A stretch of DNA of 47,610 bases from Cyclobacterium lianum (GTDB taxonomy: Bacteria; Bacteroidota; Bacteroidia; Cytophagales; Cyclobacteriaceae), in NCBI RefSeq assembly GCF_900143075.1, contig NZ_FRCY01000001.1:421894-469503 (forward strand), in the 5' to 3' direction. Both the position numbers and the translations under genes were made by a program. The notes under the pieces are model-generated. The model was given only the letters and a program-made list of their open reading frames with translations, searched no databases and was not told where the DNA came from. Of the stretch, positions 1 through 7,378 are shown piece by piece. Numbering within the stretch: the first letter of the stretch is position 1; the number at the start of each line of letters is the position of its first letter.

Positions 1-809
1 GATTGATTGAAGACTTTCCTGAGATACAATTTCATTGTCTGGTGGACAATGCTGTAGCAGCAAGGGCTCTGTCTTCCAAAGCCGGTGAAAAAGGAAAGGT
101 GCTGTCTGTTTACATAGACCTGAATGCCGGAACAAACCGTACGGGGATAGCCCCTGGGCAGCAAGCAGAAGCTCTTTTTAAGGCGATTCTGGAAATGCCA
201 GGATTGCACGTCAGGGGTTTTCACCTCTACGACGGGCACTTGAGAAACCCTGTGTTCGATATCAGAAAGAAAGAATGTGACAGCGGATTTGCTCCGATTG
301 CCAGCATGCGGGAAAAATTGGAAAGAGATCAGGGCAGGAGTCTGGAGATCATCGCCGGAGGTACCACAACCTTCCCCATACACGCGAAAAGAGAACGGGT
401 TATCTGTGGACCGGGCACCTTTATCTATTGGGATGATGGCTATGCTGACACGCTTCCGGAGCAGGATTTTTTATTTGCGGCTTTGCTCATGTGCAGGGTC
501 GTATCCTTCCCTGCGGAAAACCTGATATGCGTAGATTTAGGGCATAAAGCCGTTGCGTCAGAGAATCCGTTGGACAAGCGGGTACGTTTTCTCAATGCCA
601 GAAATCTCCTTGCTGTGAGCCAGAGCGAAGAGCACCTGGTGTTACAGACTTCAACGGATCATGGGTACCAGTGGGGTGATGTATTGTATGGTGTGCCCTA
701 TCACATTTGTCCCACAGTAGCCCTGCATCAGGAGGTGGTCTTGATCCGGGACGGAGAGGTGCTGGGTGCATGGAAAACCATTTCCAGGGATAGAAAGATT
801 TCAATTTAA
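1..809 (+). CDS. D-threonine aldolase / D-serine dehydratase-family PLP enzyme (C-terminal part)
   Basis: This frame is open from the window edge to a TAA at 807-809; the N-terminus, with the expected PLP-binding lysine, lies outside. The visible 268 residues contain the second half of an alanine-racemase-like barrel (AGTNRTG, GFHLYDGH, AGGTTTFP) and the C-terminal domain typical of D-threonine aldolase and D-serine dehydratase. The motif YGVPYHICPTV carries the His-x-Cys pair that binds the divalent metal in this family. Such enzymes cleave D-3-hydroxy-amino acids or deaminate D-serine; the exact substrate cannot be told here. The M19 dipeptidase gene follows after 29 bases, so the two probably form one transcript for using D-amino-acid-containing peptides (inference). 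The first codon in the window is TTG and should not be read as the true start. Confidence 0.8.
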   Translation, partial: LIEDFPEIQFHCLVDNAVAARALSSKAGEKGKVLSVYIDLNAGTNRTGIAPGQQAEALFKAILEMPGLHVRGFHLYDGHLRNPVFDIRKKECDSGFAPIASMREKLERDQGRSLEIIAGGTTTFPIHAKRERVICGPGTFIYWDDGYADTLPEQDFLFAALLMCRVVSFPAENLICVDLGHKAVASENPLDKRVRFLNARNLLAVSQSEEHLVLQTSTDHGYQWGDVLYGVPYHICPTVALHQEVVLIRDGEVLGAWKTISRDRKISI

Positions 810-838
810 GCGTTACCATTCATTTTAATCAGATATAC

Positions 839-1912
839 ATGTTCACGATAGATGCGCACCTTGACCTCAGTATGAATGCACTGGAGTGGAACAGGGACCT
901 GACGCTTCCTGTTCAGGAGATCAACGAAAGAGAGCAGGGACTGACAGACAAACCTGATCGCGGAAATGCGACCGTATCATTACCTGCGTTGAGAGAAGCA
1001 GATATTGGATTGGTGGTGGCCACCCAGATCGCCAGGTACGTTGCACCGGGAAACCCACTGCCGGGCTGGCACAGTCCGGAACAGGCATGGGCGCAGACTC
1101 AGGGGCAGCTCGCCTGGTATGAGGCCATGGAAGATAAAGGCGAAATGGTGCAGATCAGAGACCGGGAAACATTGAATGCCCATGTTGATTTGTGGCAAAA
1201 TGGCAGCGATAATAGCCGAAAACCCGTGGGGTATATCCTATCGCTTGAAGGAGCTGATTCTATAATTGACCTGAGCTACCTCGAAAAATCGTACGAAAAG
1301 GGGTTGAGAGCGCTGGGGCCCGCGCATTACGGCCCTGGCAGGTATGCGCAGGGAACGGATGCCAGCGGGCCGATGGGCAAGCAGGGAAGAGCGCTGCTCA
1401 AAGAAATGGATCGGTTGAATATCATTCTTGACGCCACCCATTTGTGCGATGAAAGTTTCTGGGAGGCACTGGAGCATTTTAATGGTTCCGTTTGGGCCAG
1501 CCACAACAATTGCCGGGCATTGGTCAATCACAACCGGCAATTCAGTGATGAGCAAATCAAAGCATTGATCGACCGGGGAGCGGTGATCGGAGGAGCGCTG
1601 GATGCATGGATGATGGTGCCCAATTGGATAAAAGGCGTGTCCATGCCCAGAGAAATGGCTTGTGACCTGGAGAAAGTAATAGATCACCTGGACCATATTT
1701 GCCAGCTTGCCGGAAATGCGCAGCATATCGGCATCGGGACAGACCTGGACGGTGCTTATGGCAGGGAACAGAGTCCTTACGATCTGGAAACCATTGCGGA
1801 TATTGGACGGATCCCCGGCATGCTCCAGCAAAGAGGTTATTCGGCAGCAGACATTGAGCTGGTCATGCACGGCAACTGGCTAAGGTTTCTACGCCAGTCA
1901 TGGGCCAGGTAG
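839..1912 (+). CDS. Membrane dipeptidase, peptidase family M19
   Basis: This 357-residue protein matches renal-dipeptidase-like M19 metalloenzymes in length and motifs. HLD at residues 7-9 is the N-terminal HxD zinc site, SLEG has the bridging Glu near 137, and further ligand candidates are His201 (DATH) and His222 (ASHNNCRAL). GIGTDLDG near 298-305 matches the conserved GxGSDFDG block. M19 enzymes hydrolyse dipeptides and accept a D-residue at the C-terminal position. No signal peptide is visible, so it is probably cytoplasmic despite the family name. It follows the D-amino-acid PLP enzyme closely and is followed by a strong terminator, which suggests a two-step route from D-containing dipeptides to keto acids (inference). 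Confidence 0.88.
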   Translation: MFTIDAHLDLSMNALEWNRDLTLPVQEINEREQGLTDKPDRGNATVSLPALREADIGLVVATQIARYVAPGNPLPGWHSPEQAWAQTQGQLAWYEAMEDKGEMVQIRDRETLNAHVDLWQNGSDNSRKPVGYILSLEGADSIIDLSYLEKSYEKGLRALGPAHYGPGRYAQGTDASGPMGKQGRALLKEMDRLNIILDATHLCDESFWEALEHFNGSVWASHNNCRALVNHNRQFSDEQIKALIDRGAVIGGALDAWMMVPNWIKGVSMPREMACDLEKVIDHLDHICQLAGNAQHIGIGTDLDGAYGREQSPYDLETIADIGRIPGMLQQRGYSAADIELVMHGNWLRFLRQSWAR

Positions 1913-1979
1913 ATATTTTAACAAAAAAATATTAATATTAAACAAAATAAATATTTTTTAGAATCCTAACGCTCGTGCT

Positions 1980-2014
1980 AAAACCCCTTTAAATCAGCTT
2001 TAAAGGGGTTTTTT
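1980..2014 (+). terminator. Rho-independent terminator after the M19 dipeptidase gene
   Basis: A perfect 12-bp stem (AAAACCCCTTTA / TAAAGGGGTTTT) encloses a 9-base loop and runs into a T tract ending at 2014. It separates the dipeptidase operon from the carotenoid operon. Confidence 0.88.
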
Positions 2015-2078
2015 AATGAGAAGAGGTTGCTTAGGGGTAGTTTTGTTTAATAAAAAATAAAAAATATTCGACAAAACA

Positions 2079-2110
2079 TTTGCTTTAATGTTTAACAAAT
2101 ATTAGCTTTG
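2079..2110 (+). promoter_or_regulatory. Bacteroidota housekeeping promoter of the sigma/carotenoid operon
   Basis: TTTG at 2079-2082 and TAGCTTTG at 2103-2110 fit the Bacteroidota -33 (TTG) and -7 (TAnnTTTG) consensus with a 20-base spacer. Transcription would start near 2116, giving a leader of about 16 bases before the ATG at 2132. This also argues against using the TTG at 2108 as a start codon, because it lies inside the -7 element. No experimental support is available. Confidence 0.65.
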
Positions 2111-2131
2111 ATTAAACAAAAAAGCAAAACC

Positions 2132-2644
2132 ATGACAACACTTGAATTTAGCTACTCCCTCAACAAGTTAAGCAAGACATTAAAACCATTTGCACTGAAG
2201 CTCACCAGGGACATGGATGACGCCAATGACCTTTTACAGGATACCATGGTGAAGGCCTTTACCAACAAAGACAAATTCGCAGATGGGACCAATCTCAAGG
2301 CATGGTTGTATACCATCATGAAAAACACTTTTATCACCAATTATCAGAGAATGGTCAGGCGAGGCACTTTCGTCGATACCTCAGACAACCTTCATTTCAT
2401 CAACTCAGGATCTGTAGTGATCGAAAACGATGCTTTTGGAGAGTTCGCCATGAAGGATATTACCAAAGCGATTGATAACCTGGATGATGTCTACAAGACA
2501 CCTTTCATGATGCACTACAAGGGCTTCAAGTATCATGAAATTGCTGATAAACTGGACATTCCCATAGGTACAGTAAAAAACAGGATTCATATTGCACGCA
2601 AACTATTAAAAGACGAACTTCAGGTGTATATTACCAAAAATTAA
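2132..2644 (+). CDS. ECF-type RNA polymerase sigma factor, first gene of the carotenoid operon
   Basis: The protein has about 170 residues and two sigma-70 domains. Region 2 includes DMDDANDLLQDTMVKAF and LKAWLYTIMKNTFITNYQR; region 4 is a helix-turn-helix with YHEIADKLDIPIGTVKNRIH. The ATG at 2132 was chosen because an in-frame TTG at 2108 falls within the predicted promoter. The stop is three bases before the crtI start, so the factor is almost certainly co-transcribed with the pigment genes. Sigma factors of this group (for example CarQ of Myxococcus) can control light- or stress-induced carotenoid synthesis. No anti-sigma gene is adjacent, so how its activity is restrained is not visible. 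That it drives its own operon is inference; the promoter seen looks like a housekeeping one. Confidence 0.85.
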   Translation: MTTLEFSYSLNKLSKTLKPFALKLTRDMDDANDLLQDTMVKAFTNKDKFADGTNLKAWLYTIMKNTFITNYQRMVRRGTFVDTSDNLHFINSGSVVIENDAFGEFAMKDITKAIDNLDDVYKTPFMMHYKGFKYHEIADKLDIPIGTVKNRIHIARKLLKDELQVYITKN

Positions 2645-2647
2645 AAA

Positions 2648-4135
2648 ATGGCAAATCGAAAAGTTGTAGTAATTGGGTCGGGATTTGCCGGATTATCTAC
2701 AGCCACGCATCTGGCAGCTCAAGGTCAGGAAGTTTTGTTATTGGAGAAAAATAGTTCCCCTGGAGGTAGAGCACGAATGTTTGAAGCCGGGGGTTTTTCT
2801 TTTGACATGGGGCCGAGCTGGTACTGGATGCCCGACGTATTTGACCGGTACTTTGGCAAGTTTGGTAAAAATACCAGCGATTATTATGAACTGGTAAGGT
2901 TGGATCCCTCTTATGCGGTAATTTTTGGAGAGGAGGAATTTATGGATATCCCGGCCGATCTGGAAGCACTGAAAAAGATTTTTGAGGATTTGGAGCCGGG
3001 GTCCGGAAAGAAGCTGGATGAATTTTTGGCTCAGGCTGCCTACAAATACCAGAAAGGCATTCATGATCTCGTCCATCGGCCCAGCCTTTCTCTACTGGAG
3101 TTTGCCGATCTCTCCCTGCTAAAGGACCTGTTTAAAATGGATATTTTTCAATCCATGTCCACCCACCTCAGAAAATATTTTTCTCACGAAAAGATCATCC
3201 GGCTCATGGAGTTTCCGGTTTTGTTTTTGGGGGAGACTGCATCGAACATACCGGCCCTTTACAGCTTGATGAATTATGCGGATATTGCCCTGGGAACCTG
3301 GTATCCTATGGGCGGCATGCATCGGATAATAGCCGGTATGGTATCCCTGGCAGAGGAGAACGGAGTTCAGATAAGGACCAATGCTGAAGTGAGCCAGATT
3401 GTGTGTAGCAAAGGGGAAGCCCGCTACCTTGTTCTATCCAATGGAGAAACCATTGATTTTGATGTGTTGGTAGCAGGTGCGGACTACCATCATGTAGACA
3501 GGAAGTTGCTTGAACCTCAGTACAGCAACTATTCAGCCAACTACTGGGACAAAAGGACGCTGGCTCCTTCATCGCTTTTGTTTTATCTGGGGATAAACAA
3601 AAAACTGAAGCATCTCCGGCATCACAACCTGTTCTTTGATGAGCCATTAGGCCCTCATGCAGAAGCCATCTACAGAAATCCCGGATGGCCGGCAAAGCCT
3701 TTATTTTACGTTTCCGCACCTTCACAGACGGATCCTTCTGTTGCTCCCGAGGGGATGGAAAATTTATTCATACTGATACCATTGGCACCGGATCTGCCGG
3801 ATGAAGAAGAAATCCGGGAAAAATATTATGTCAAGGTAATGGACAGGTTGGAAAAATTGACAGGACAGGCCATACGGCCACACGTGGTCTTCAAGAAATC
3901 CTATGCACACAGCGATTTCAAGAATGATTATCATGCATTCAAAGGGAATGCATATGGCCTGGCTAATACCCTTATGCAAACCGCCATTCTCAAGCCCTCG
4001 CTGAGAAACAAAAGATTGAAAAACCTGTTCTATACCGGTCAGCTTACCGTACCCGGGCCAGGGGTGCCGCCTTCCTTGATTTCCGGTGAAGTGGTGGCCA
4101 AAGAGGTGATGAAGTCGATAAAAGATTCTAAATAA
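2648..4135 (+). CDS. crtI: Phytoene desaturase (CrtI family)
   Basis: This FAD-dependent desaturase introduces the conjugated double bonds that turn colourless phytoene into lycopene. The 495 residues match the family length. The N-terminal dinucleotide-binding motif VVVIGSGFAGLS (about 6-17) is followed by EKNSSPGGRA, and the C-terminal signature GQLTVPGPGVPPSLISGE begins near residue 464. It lies three bases after the sigma factor gene and 21 before crtB. CrtI-type proteins also include CrtD hydroxycarotenoid desaturases, but the position directly before crtB favours phytoene as substrate. The number of desaturation steps cannot be read from sequence. Confidence 0.93.
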   Translation: MANRKVVVIGSGFAGLSTATHLAAQGQEVLLLEKNSSPGGRARMFEAGGFSFDMGPSWYWMPDVFDRYFGKFGKNTSDYYELVRLDPSYAVIFGEEEFMDIPADLEALKKIFEDLEPGSGKKLDEFLAQAAYKYQKGIHDLVHRPSLSLLEFADLSLLKDLFKMDIFQSMSTHLRKYFSHEKIIRLMEFPVLFLGETASNIPALYSLMNYADIALGTWYPMGGMHRIIAGMVSLAEENGVQIRTNAEVSQIVCSKGEARYLVLSNGETIDFDVLVAGADYHHVDRKLLEPQYSNYSANYWDKRTLAPSSLLFYLGINKKLKHLRHHNLFFDEPLGPHAEAIYRNPGWPAKPLFYVSAPSQTDPSVAPEGMENLFILIPLAPDLPDEEEIREKYYVKVMDRLEKLTGQAIRPHVVFKKSYAHSDFKNDYHAFKGNAYGLANTLMQTAILKPSLRNKRLKNLFYTGQLTVPGPGVPPSLISGEVVAKEVMKSIKDSK

Positions 4136-4156
4136 TTTCGATAAATTGAGCATGTT

Positions 4157-5002
4157 ATGATTGACCAGCGAAAACTTTTTGATAACACTGCCCTGGAATG
4201 TAGCAGAATCATTACCCAAAGGTACAGCACATCATTTACCCTTGGAATCAAAACCCTGCATGAGAAATTTCACCTGCCCATATATGCGATTTATGGATTT
4301 GTGCGATATGCCGATGAAATCGTAGACACTTTTCATGACAAAGACAAGCAGGGATTACTAAACGCTTTCACCGCAGATACCTACAAGGCCATCGAAGATG
4401 GTATCAGTCTGAACCCCGTCCTTCACGCCTTTCAATTAATTGTAAATCAGTACCATATAGAACGGCCGCTGATAGCTGCTTTTTTGAAAAGTATGGAGAT
4501 GGACCTTGACTTTACTACCTACAATGATTCCCGCTATAAGGAGTACATCTATGGAAGCGCTGAAGTGGTGGGGCTGATGTGCTTGAGGGTATTTTGTGAG
4601 GGGGACGAAGACGAATACGAGAAATTGAAACCGGCTGCCTGCAAACTCGGGTCAGCATTTCAAAAAGTAAATTTCCTCAGGGACCTGAAAAGTGACTATG
4701 AAGACCGGGGCAGGGTTTATTTCCCCGGCGTAAATTTTAAAAAGTTCGATCAGGATATCAAATCTGAGATTGAAGCGGACATAGAGAGGGATTTCGATGA
4801 AGCACTGATCGGTATACGACAGTTGCCCAAGGGTGCAATGTTTGGGGTGAAGATTGCCTATCTCTATTACAGAAAATTGTTTCAGAAAATCAAGGGGCTT
4901 TCACCTGAGGTCATCACCCAAAAGCGGATTAGGATACCCAATGCGAGAAAGATGATGCTGCTTGCCGGGACATACCTGGGTTATAAAACAGGGCTTGGAT
5001 AG
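4157..5002 (+). CDS. crtB: Phytoene synthase
   Basis: The enzyme joins two geranylgeranyl diphosphate molecules head to head to make phytoene, the first committed carotenoid step. Both magnesium-binding aspartate motifs are present: DEIVD at residues 53-57 and DLKSD at 176-180 within NFLRDLKSDYEDRGRVYFP. The length (281) is normal for bacterial CrtB. Squalene synthases share the fold, but the neighbouring crtI and lycopene cyclase genes settle the role. The stop codon directly abuts the ATG of the cyclase gene, indicating tight co-translation. Confidence 0.93.
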   Translation: MIDQRKLFDNTALECSRIITQRYSTSFTLGIKTLHEKFHLPIYAIYGFVRYADEIVDTFHDKDKQGLLNAFTADTYKAIEDGISLNPVLHAFQLIVNQYHIERPLIAAFLKSMEMDLDFTTYNDSRYKEYIYGSAEVVGLMCLRVFCEGDEDEYEKLKPAACKLGSAFQKVNFLRDLKSDYEDRGRVYFPGVNFKKFDQDIKSEIEADIERDFDEALIGIRQLPKGAMFGVKIAYLYYRKLFQKIKGLSPEVITQKRIRIPNARKMMLLAGTYLGYKTGLG

Positions 5003-5716
5003 ATGAGAGAGGAATATTACTATCTGGGATTAATGGTATTTACCATACTCTATCCACTGGCACAATCCTTTGAGCACAGGATTCGTTACCACAAAAAATG
5101 GTATGCCCTGTGGCCGGCTACATTCGTCGCTGCGATAGCCTACATTGTTTGGGACCATTGGTTTACCGTGGAGGGAGTATGGTGGTTCAATGAAAGGTAC
5201 ATTTTAGGATATTACCTGTTCGAATTACCGGTTGAGGAAATTTCATTCTTCTTTATCGTTCCTTTTGCCTGTATTTTTATATACGAAGTGCTGATCTATT
5301 TTTTTCCGAAAGATTGGTTAAAACCTGTTGGTAAACCCTTCGTGTTTCTGATGGCACCTTCACTATTCATTCTGGGACTGGTTTTCCGGGATAAAATGTA
5401 TACTTCATTTAACTTTATCGTTACTGCCCTGATTATTATGGTTCACTTCATTATCTTTAAAGACAAGCTGTTGGGGCGGTTTTTGTTTGGCTTCCTGGTC
5501 ACATTGATCCCCTTCATGTTGGTAAACGGGGTGCTTACGGGTTCCTGGCTGGACGAGCCTATTGTAGGTTATAACGATGAAGAGAATCTCGGTATCAGAA
5601 TAGGAACTGTACCCCTCGAAGATAGTGTTTACCTGTTAGGCTTGCTGTTATTGAATGTCAGCATCTATGAAAAGTTACTAAAACGGAAAACATTTGATCA
5701 AAGGCCTGGTTTATAG
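5003..5716 (+). CDS. crtYcd: Lycopene cyclase, fused CrtYc-CrtYd type
   Basis: This 237-residue integral membrane protein has about six or seven hydrophobic segments. It carries two copies of the small lycopene-cyclase domain signature: PVEE at residues 76-79 (LPVEEISFFFIVP) and PLED at 204-207 (GTVPLEDSVYLLG). Heterodimeric CrtYc and CrtYd each carry one copy, so this is the fused, Bacteroidota/archaeal-type enzyme rather than plant-like CrtY or CruA. It would form beta-ionone rings on lycopene to give gamma- and beta-carotene. The gene starts with no gap after crtB and ends three bases before ispH. Confidence 0.9.
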   Translation: MREEYYYLGLMVFTILYPLAQSFEHRIRYHKKWYALWPATFVAAIAYIVWDHWFTVEGVWWFNERYILGYYLFELPVEEISFFFIVPFACIFIYEVLIYFFPKDWLKPVGKPFVFLMAPSLFILGLVFRDKMYTSFNFIVTALIIMVHFIIFKDKLLGRFLFGFLVTLIPFMLVNGVLTGSWLDEPIVGYNDEENLGIRIGTVPLEDSVYLLGLLLLNVSIYEKLLKRKTFDQRPGL

Positions 5717-5719
5717 TAC

Positions 5720-6565
5720 ATGTTACACTTAGACGTACATATTGACCAACATTCCGGATTTTGTTTTGGCGTGGTTTACGCCATTGAGATGGCGGAAGAG
5801 ATTCTAAACGATGAGGGGCATCTCTATTGTCTGGGAGATATTGTACACAACGATGAGGAAGTCAAGCGATTGACGGAAAAAGGCCTCATCATCATTGACC
5901 ATGACTCCCTTAAAACATTAAGAAACGAGAAAGTTCTCATCAGAGCACATGGAGAGCCACCCTCCACCTACGAATTGGCCATCGAGAATAACCTAACCCT
6001 GGTGGATGCGAGTTGTCCGGTGGTCCTGAAGCTTCAGAACCGGATTAAAAACTCGTATGATAAAGACGAGCACATATACATCTATGGCAAGCATGGGCAT
6101 GCCGAAGTGATCGGCCTTATGGGGCAGACAGGAAATAAGGCCATCGTATTTCAGGACATCAGCGAGCTCGATATCCCATCTCTGCCCAAAAATATTACCC
6201 TATACAGCCAGACTACAAAAAGCACAGATAAATTTTATGAGATAAACGAAATCCTCAAGGAAAATGGTATCACTGTCAATTCCAATGATACCATTTGCAG
6301 GCAGGTCTCCAACCGAGACAAAGAACTGAGGGAATTTGCTTCAAAATTTGACCATATCATTTTTGTGAGTGGTACCAAAAGCTCAAACGGTAAGGTCTTG
6401 TTCAATGTTTGCAGAGAAAAAAACCCACGTACCTATTTTGTTTCCAGCCCCGAAGAAGTAGATGCTGAATGGTTTGCCGAGGGAGAAAGCGTAGGCATCT
6501 GCGGAGCAACTTCCACTCCGATGTGGCTGATGGAAAAAGTTCAGGACCGATTGAGAGATTTTTGA
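5720..6565 (+). CDS. ispH: 4-hydroxy-3-methylbut-2-enyl diphosphate reductase
   Basis: IspH (LytB) performs the last step of the MEP pathway, reducing HMBPP to IPP and DMAPP with a [4Fe-4S] cluster. The three cluster cysteines are visible: Cys15 (GFCFGV), Cys99 (VDASCPVV) and Cys193 (TICRQVSNR). The substrate-binding histidines (IVHNDEEV, RAHGEPP) and the catalytic-region glutamate of GHAEVIGL near 129 are also present. The length (281) is typical. The start is three bases after the cyclase stop, placing a precursor-supply enzyme inside the pigment operon. Whether a second ispH exists elsewhere in the genome cannot be judged. Confidence 0.93.
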   Translation: MLHLDVHIDQHSGFCFGVVYAIEMAEEILNDEGHLYCLGDIVHNDEEVKRLTEKGLIIIDHDSLKTLRNEKVLIRAHGEPPSTYELAIENNLTLVDASCPVVLKLQNRIKNSYDKDEHIYIYGKHGHAEVIGLMGQTGNKAIVFQDISELDIPSLPKNITLYSQTTKSTDKFYEINEILKENGITVNSNDTICRQVSNRDKELREFASKFDHIIFVSGTKSSNGKVLFNVCREKNPRTYFVSSPEEVDAEWFAEGESVGICGATSTPMWLMEKVQDRLRDF

Positions 6566-6596
6566 ATGATTTAAATTTCCTATTTGTTTCCTACCT

Positions 6597-7307
6597 ATGA
6601 TTGCAGCCCTCCAGAAACAGAAGCTTGGCAGTAATATAGATCCAAAAGGGGTGTTGGTTGCCATGACCATAATATTGTCCTGGTTTTCATCATTGATATT
6701 TTGGCTCCACTTCCCGGTAGTTTTTAGCAATCCGGTGGTTTATGTGGGCGTGCTGTTACAAACCCATTTGTACACCGGCCTGTTTATCACCGCACATGAT
6801 GCCATGCACGGGGTAGTGTCCTCCAACAAAAAATTAAATCATGCTCTGGGATGGCTGGCGGCCCTTTTGTTTTCTTACAATTTTTACTGGAGGTTGTTTC
6901 CGGAGCACCACAAACATCACCGACATGTAGCTACTGCGGAGGATCCCGACTACCATGTCTCAAACCGTTTTCTGCCATGGTATCTGAAATTTATCTTTCA
7001 TTATGTAAATATCTGGCAGGTAATCCTCATGGCTGTCACGTACAATCTGCTAAAGCTTGTATTTCCTGTCTCAAACCTTATAGTATTTTGGATGTTACCT
7101 GCCGTGCTGTCTACCCTTCAATTATTTTATTTCGGCACCTATCTGCCCCATAAAGGCAGCCACGACAACAAGCATCATTCCGGAACAATGGCAGCAAATC
7201 ATTTTTGGGCATTTCTTTCCTGTTATTTTTTCGGTTATCACCTGGAGCATCATGAAGCCCCAAATACGCCCTGGTGGCGATTATGGAAAACAAAAAAGGA
7301 GATATAG
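6597..7307 (+). CDS. crtW: Beta-carotene ketolase, CrtW-like (fatty acid desaturase superfamily)
   Basis: This 236-residue membrane di-iron oxygenase shows the CrtW histidine boxes: HDAMHG at 67-72, HHKHHRH at 104-110 followed by DPDYH, and LEHHEAP at 216-222. FGTYLPH near 180 is also characteristic of CrtW. CrtW adds keto groups at C4/C4' of beta-ionone rings. Ordinary fatty acid desaturases lack the FGTYLPH and FGYHLEHHEAP blocks, and CrtZ hydroxylases are shorter with a different box pattern. It is the last gene of the operon, 31 bases after ispH. No hydroxylase gene is in the window, so from these genes alone the product would be echinenone or canthaxanthin. Confidence 0.87.
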   Translation: MIAALQKQKLGSNIDPKGVLVAMTIILSWFSSLIFWLHFPVVFSNPVVYVGVLLQTHLYTGLFITAHDAMHGVVSSNKKLNHALGWLAALLFSYNFYWRLFPEHHKHHRHVATAEDPDYHVSNRFLPWYLKFIFHYVNIWQVILMAVTYNLLKLVFPVSNLIVFWMLPAVLSTLQLFYFGTYLPHKGSHDNKHHSGTMAANHFWAFLSCYFFGYHLEHHEAPNTPWWRLWKTKKEI

Positions 7308-7378
7308 CGAAAAAAACACCATTGATTGACAAACATTTTTGTTTCATATGCATTATCCTAGATAAAAAAATTGCTTTT

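Noticed and set aside
2038-2045. TAGTTTTG as a second promoter of the carotenoid operon
   Set aside because: The -7 match is exact, but the nearest upstream TTG is only 8 bases away, well short of the usual 17-23 base spacing.
2108-2131. TTG-initiated N-terminal extension of the sigma factor
   Set aside because: The TTG lies inside the -7 promoter element and the ATG at 2132 gives the normal family N-terminus.
7274-7378. Upstream extension of the TonB receptor frame
   Set aside because: It overlaps the end of crtW and would place 35 residues before an intact signal peptide.
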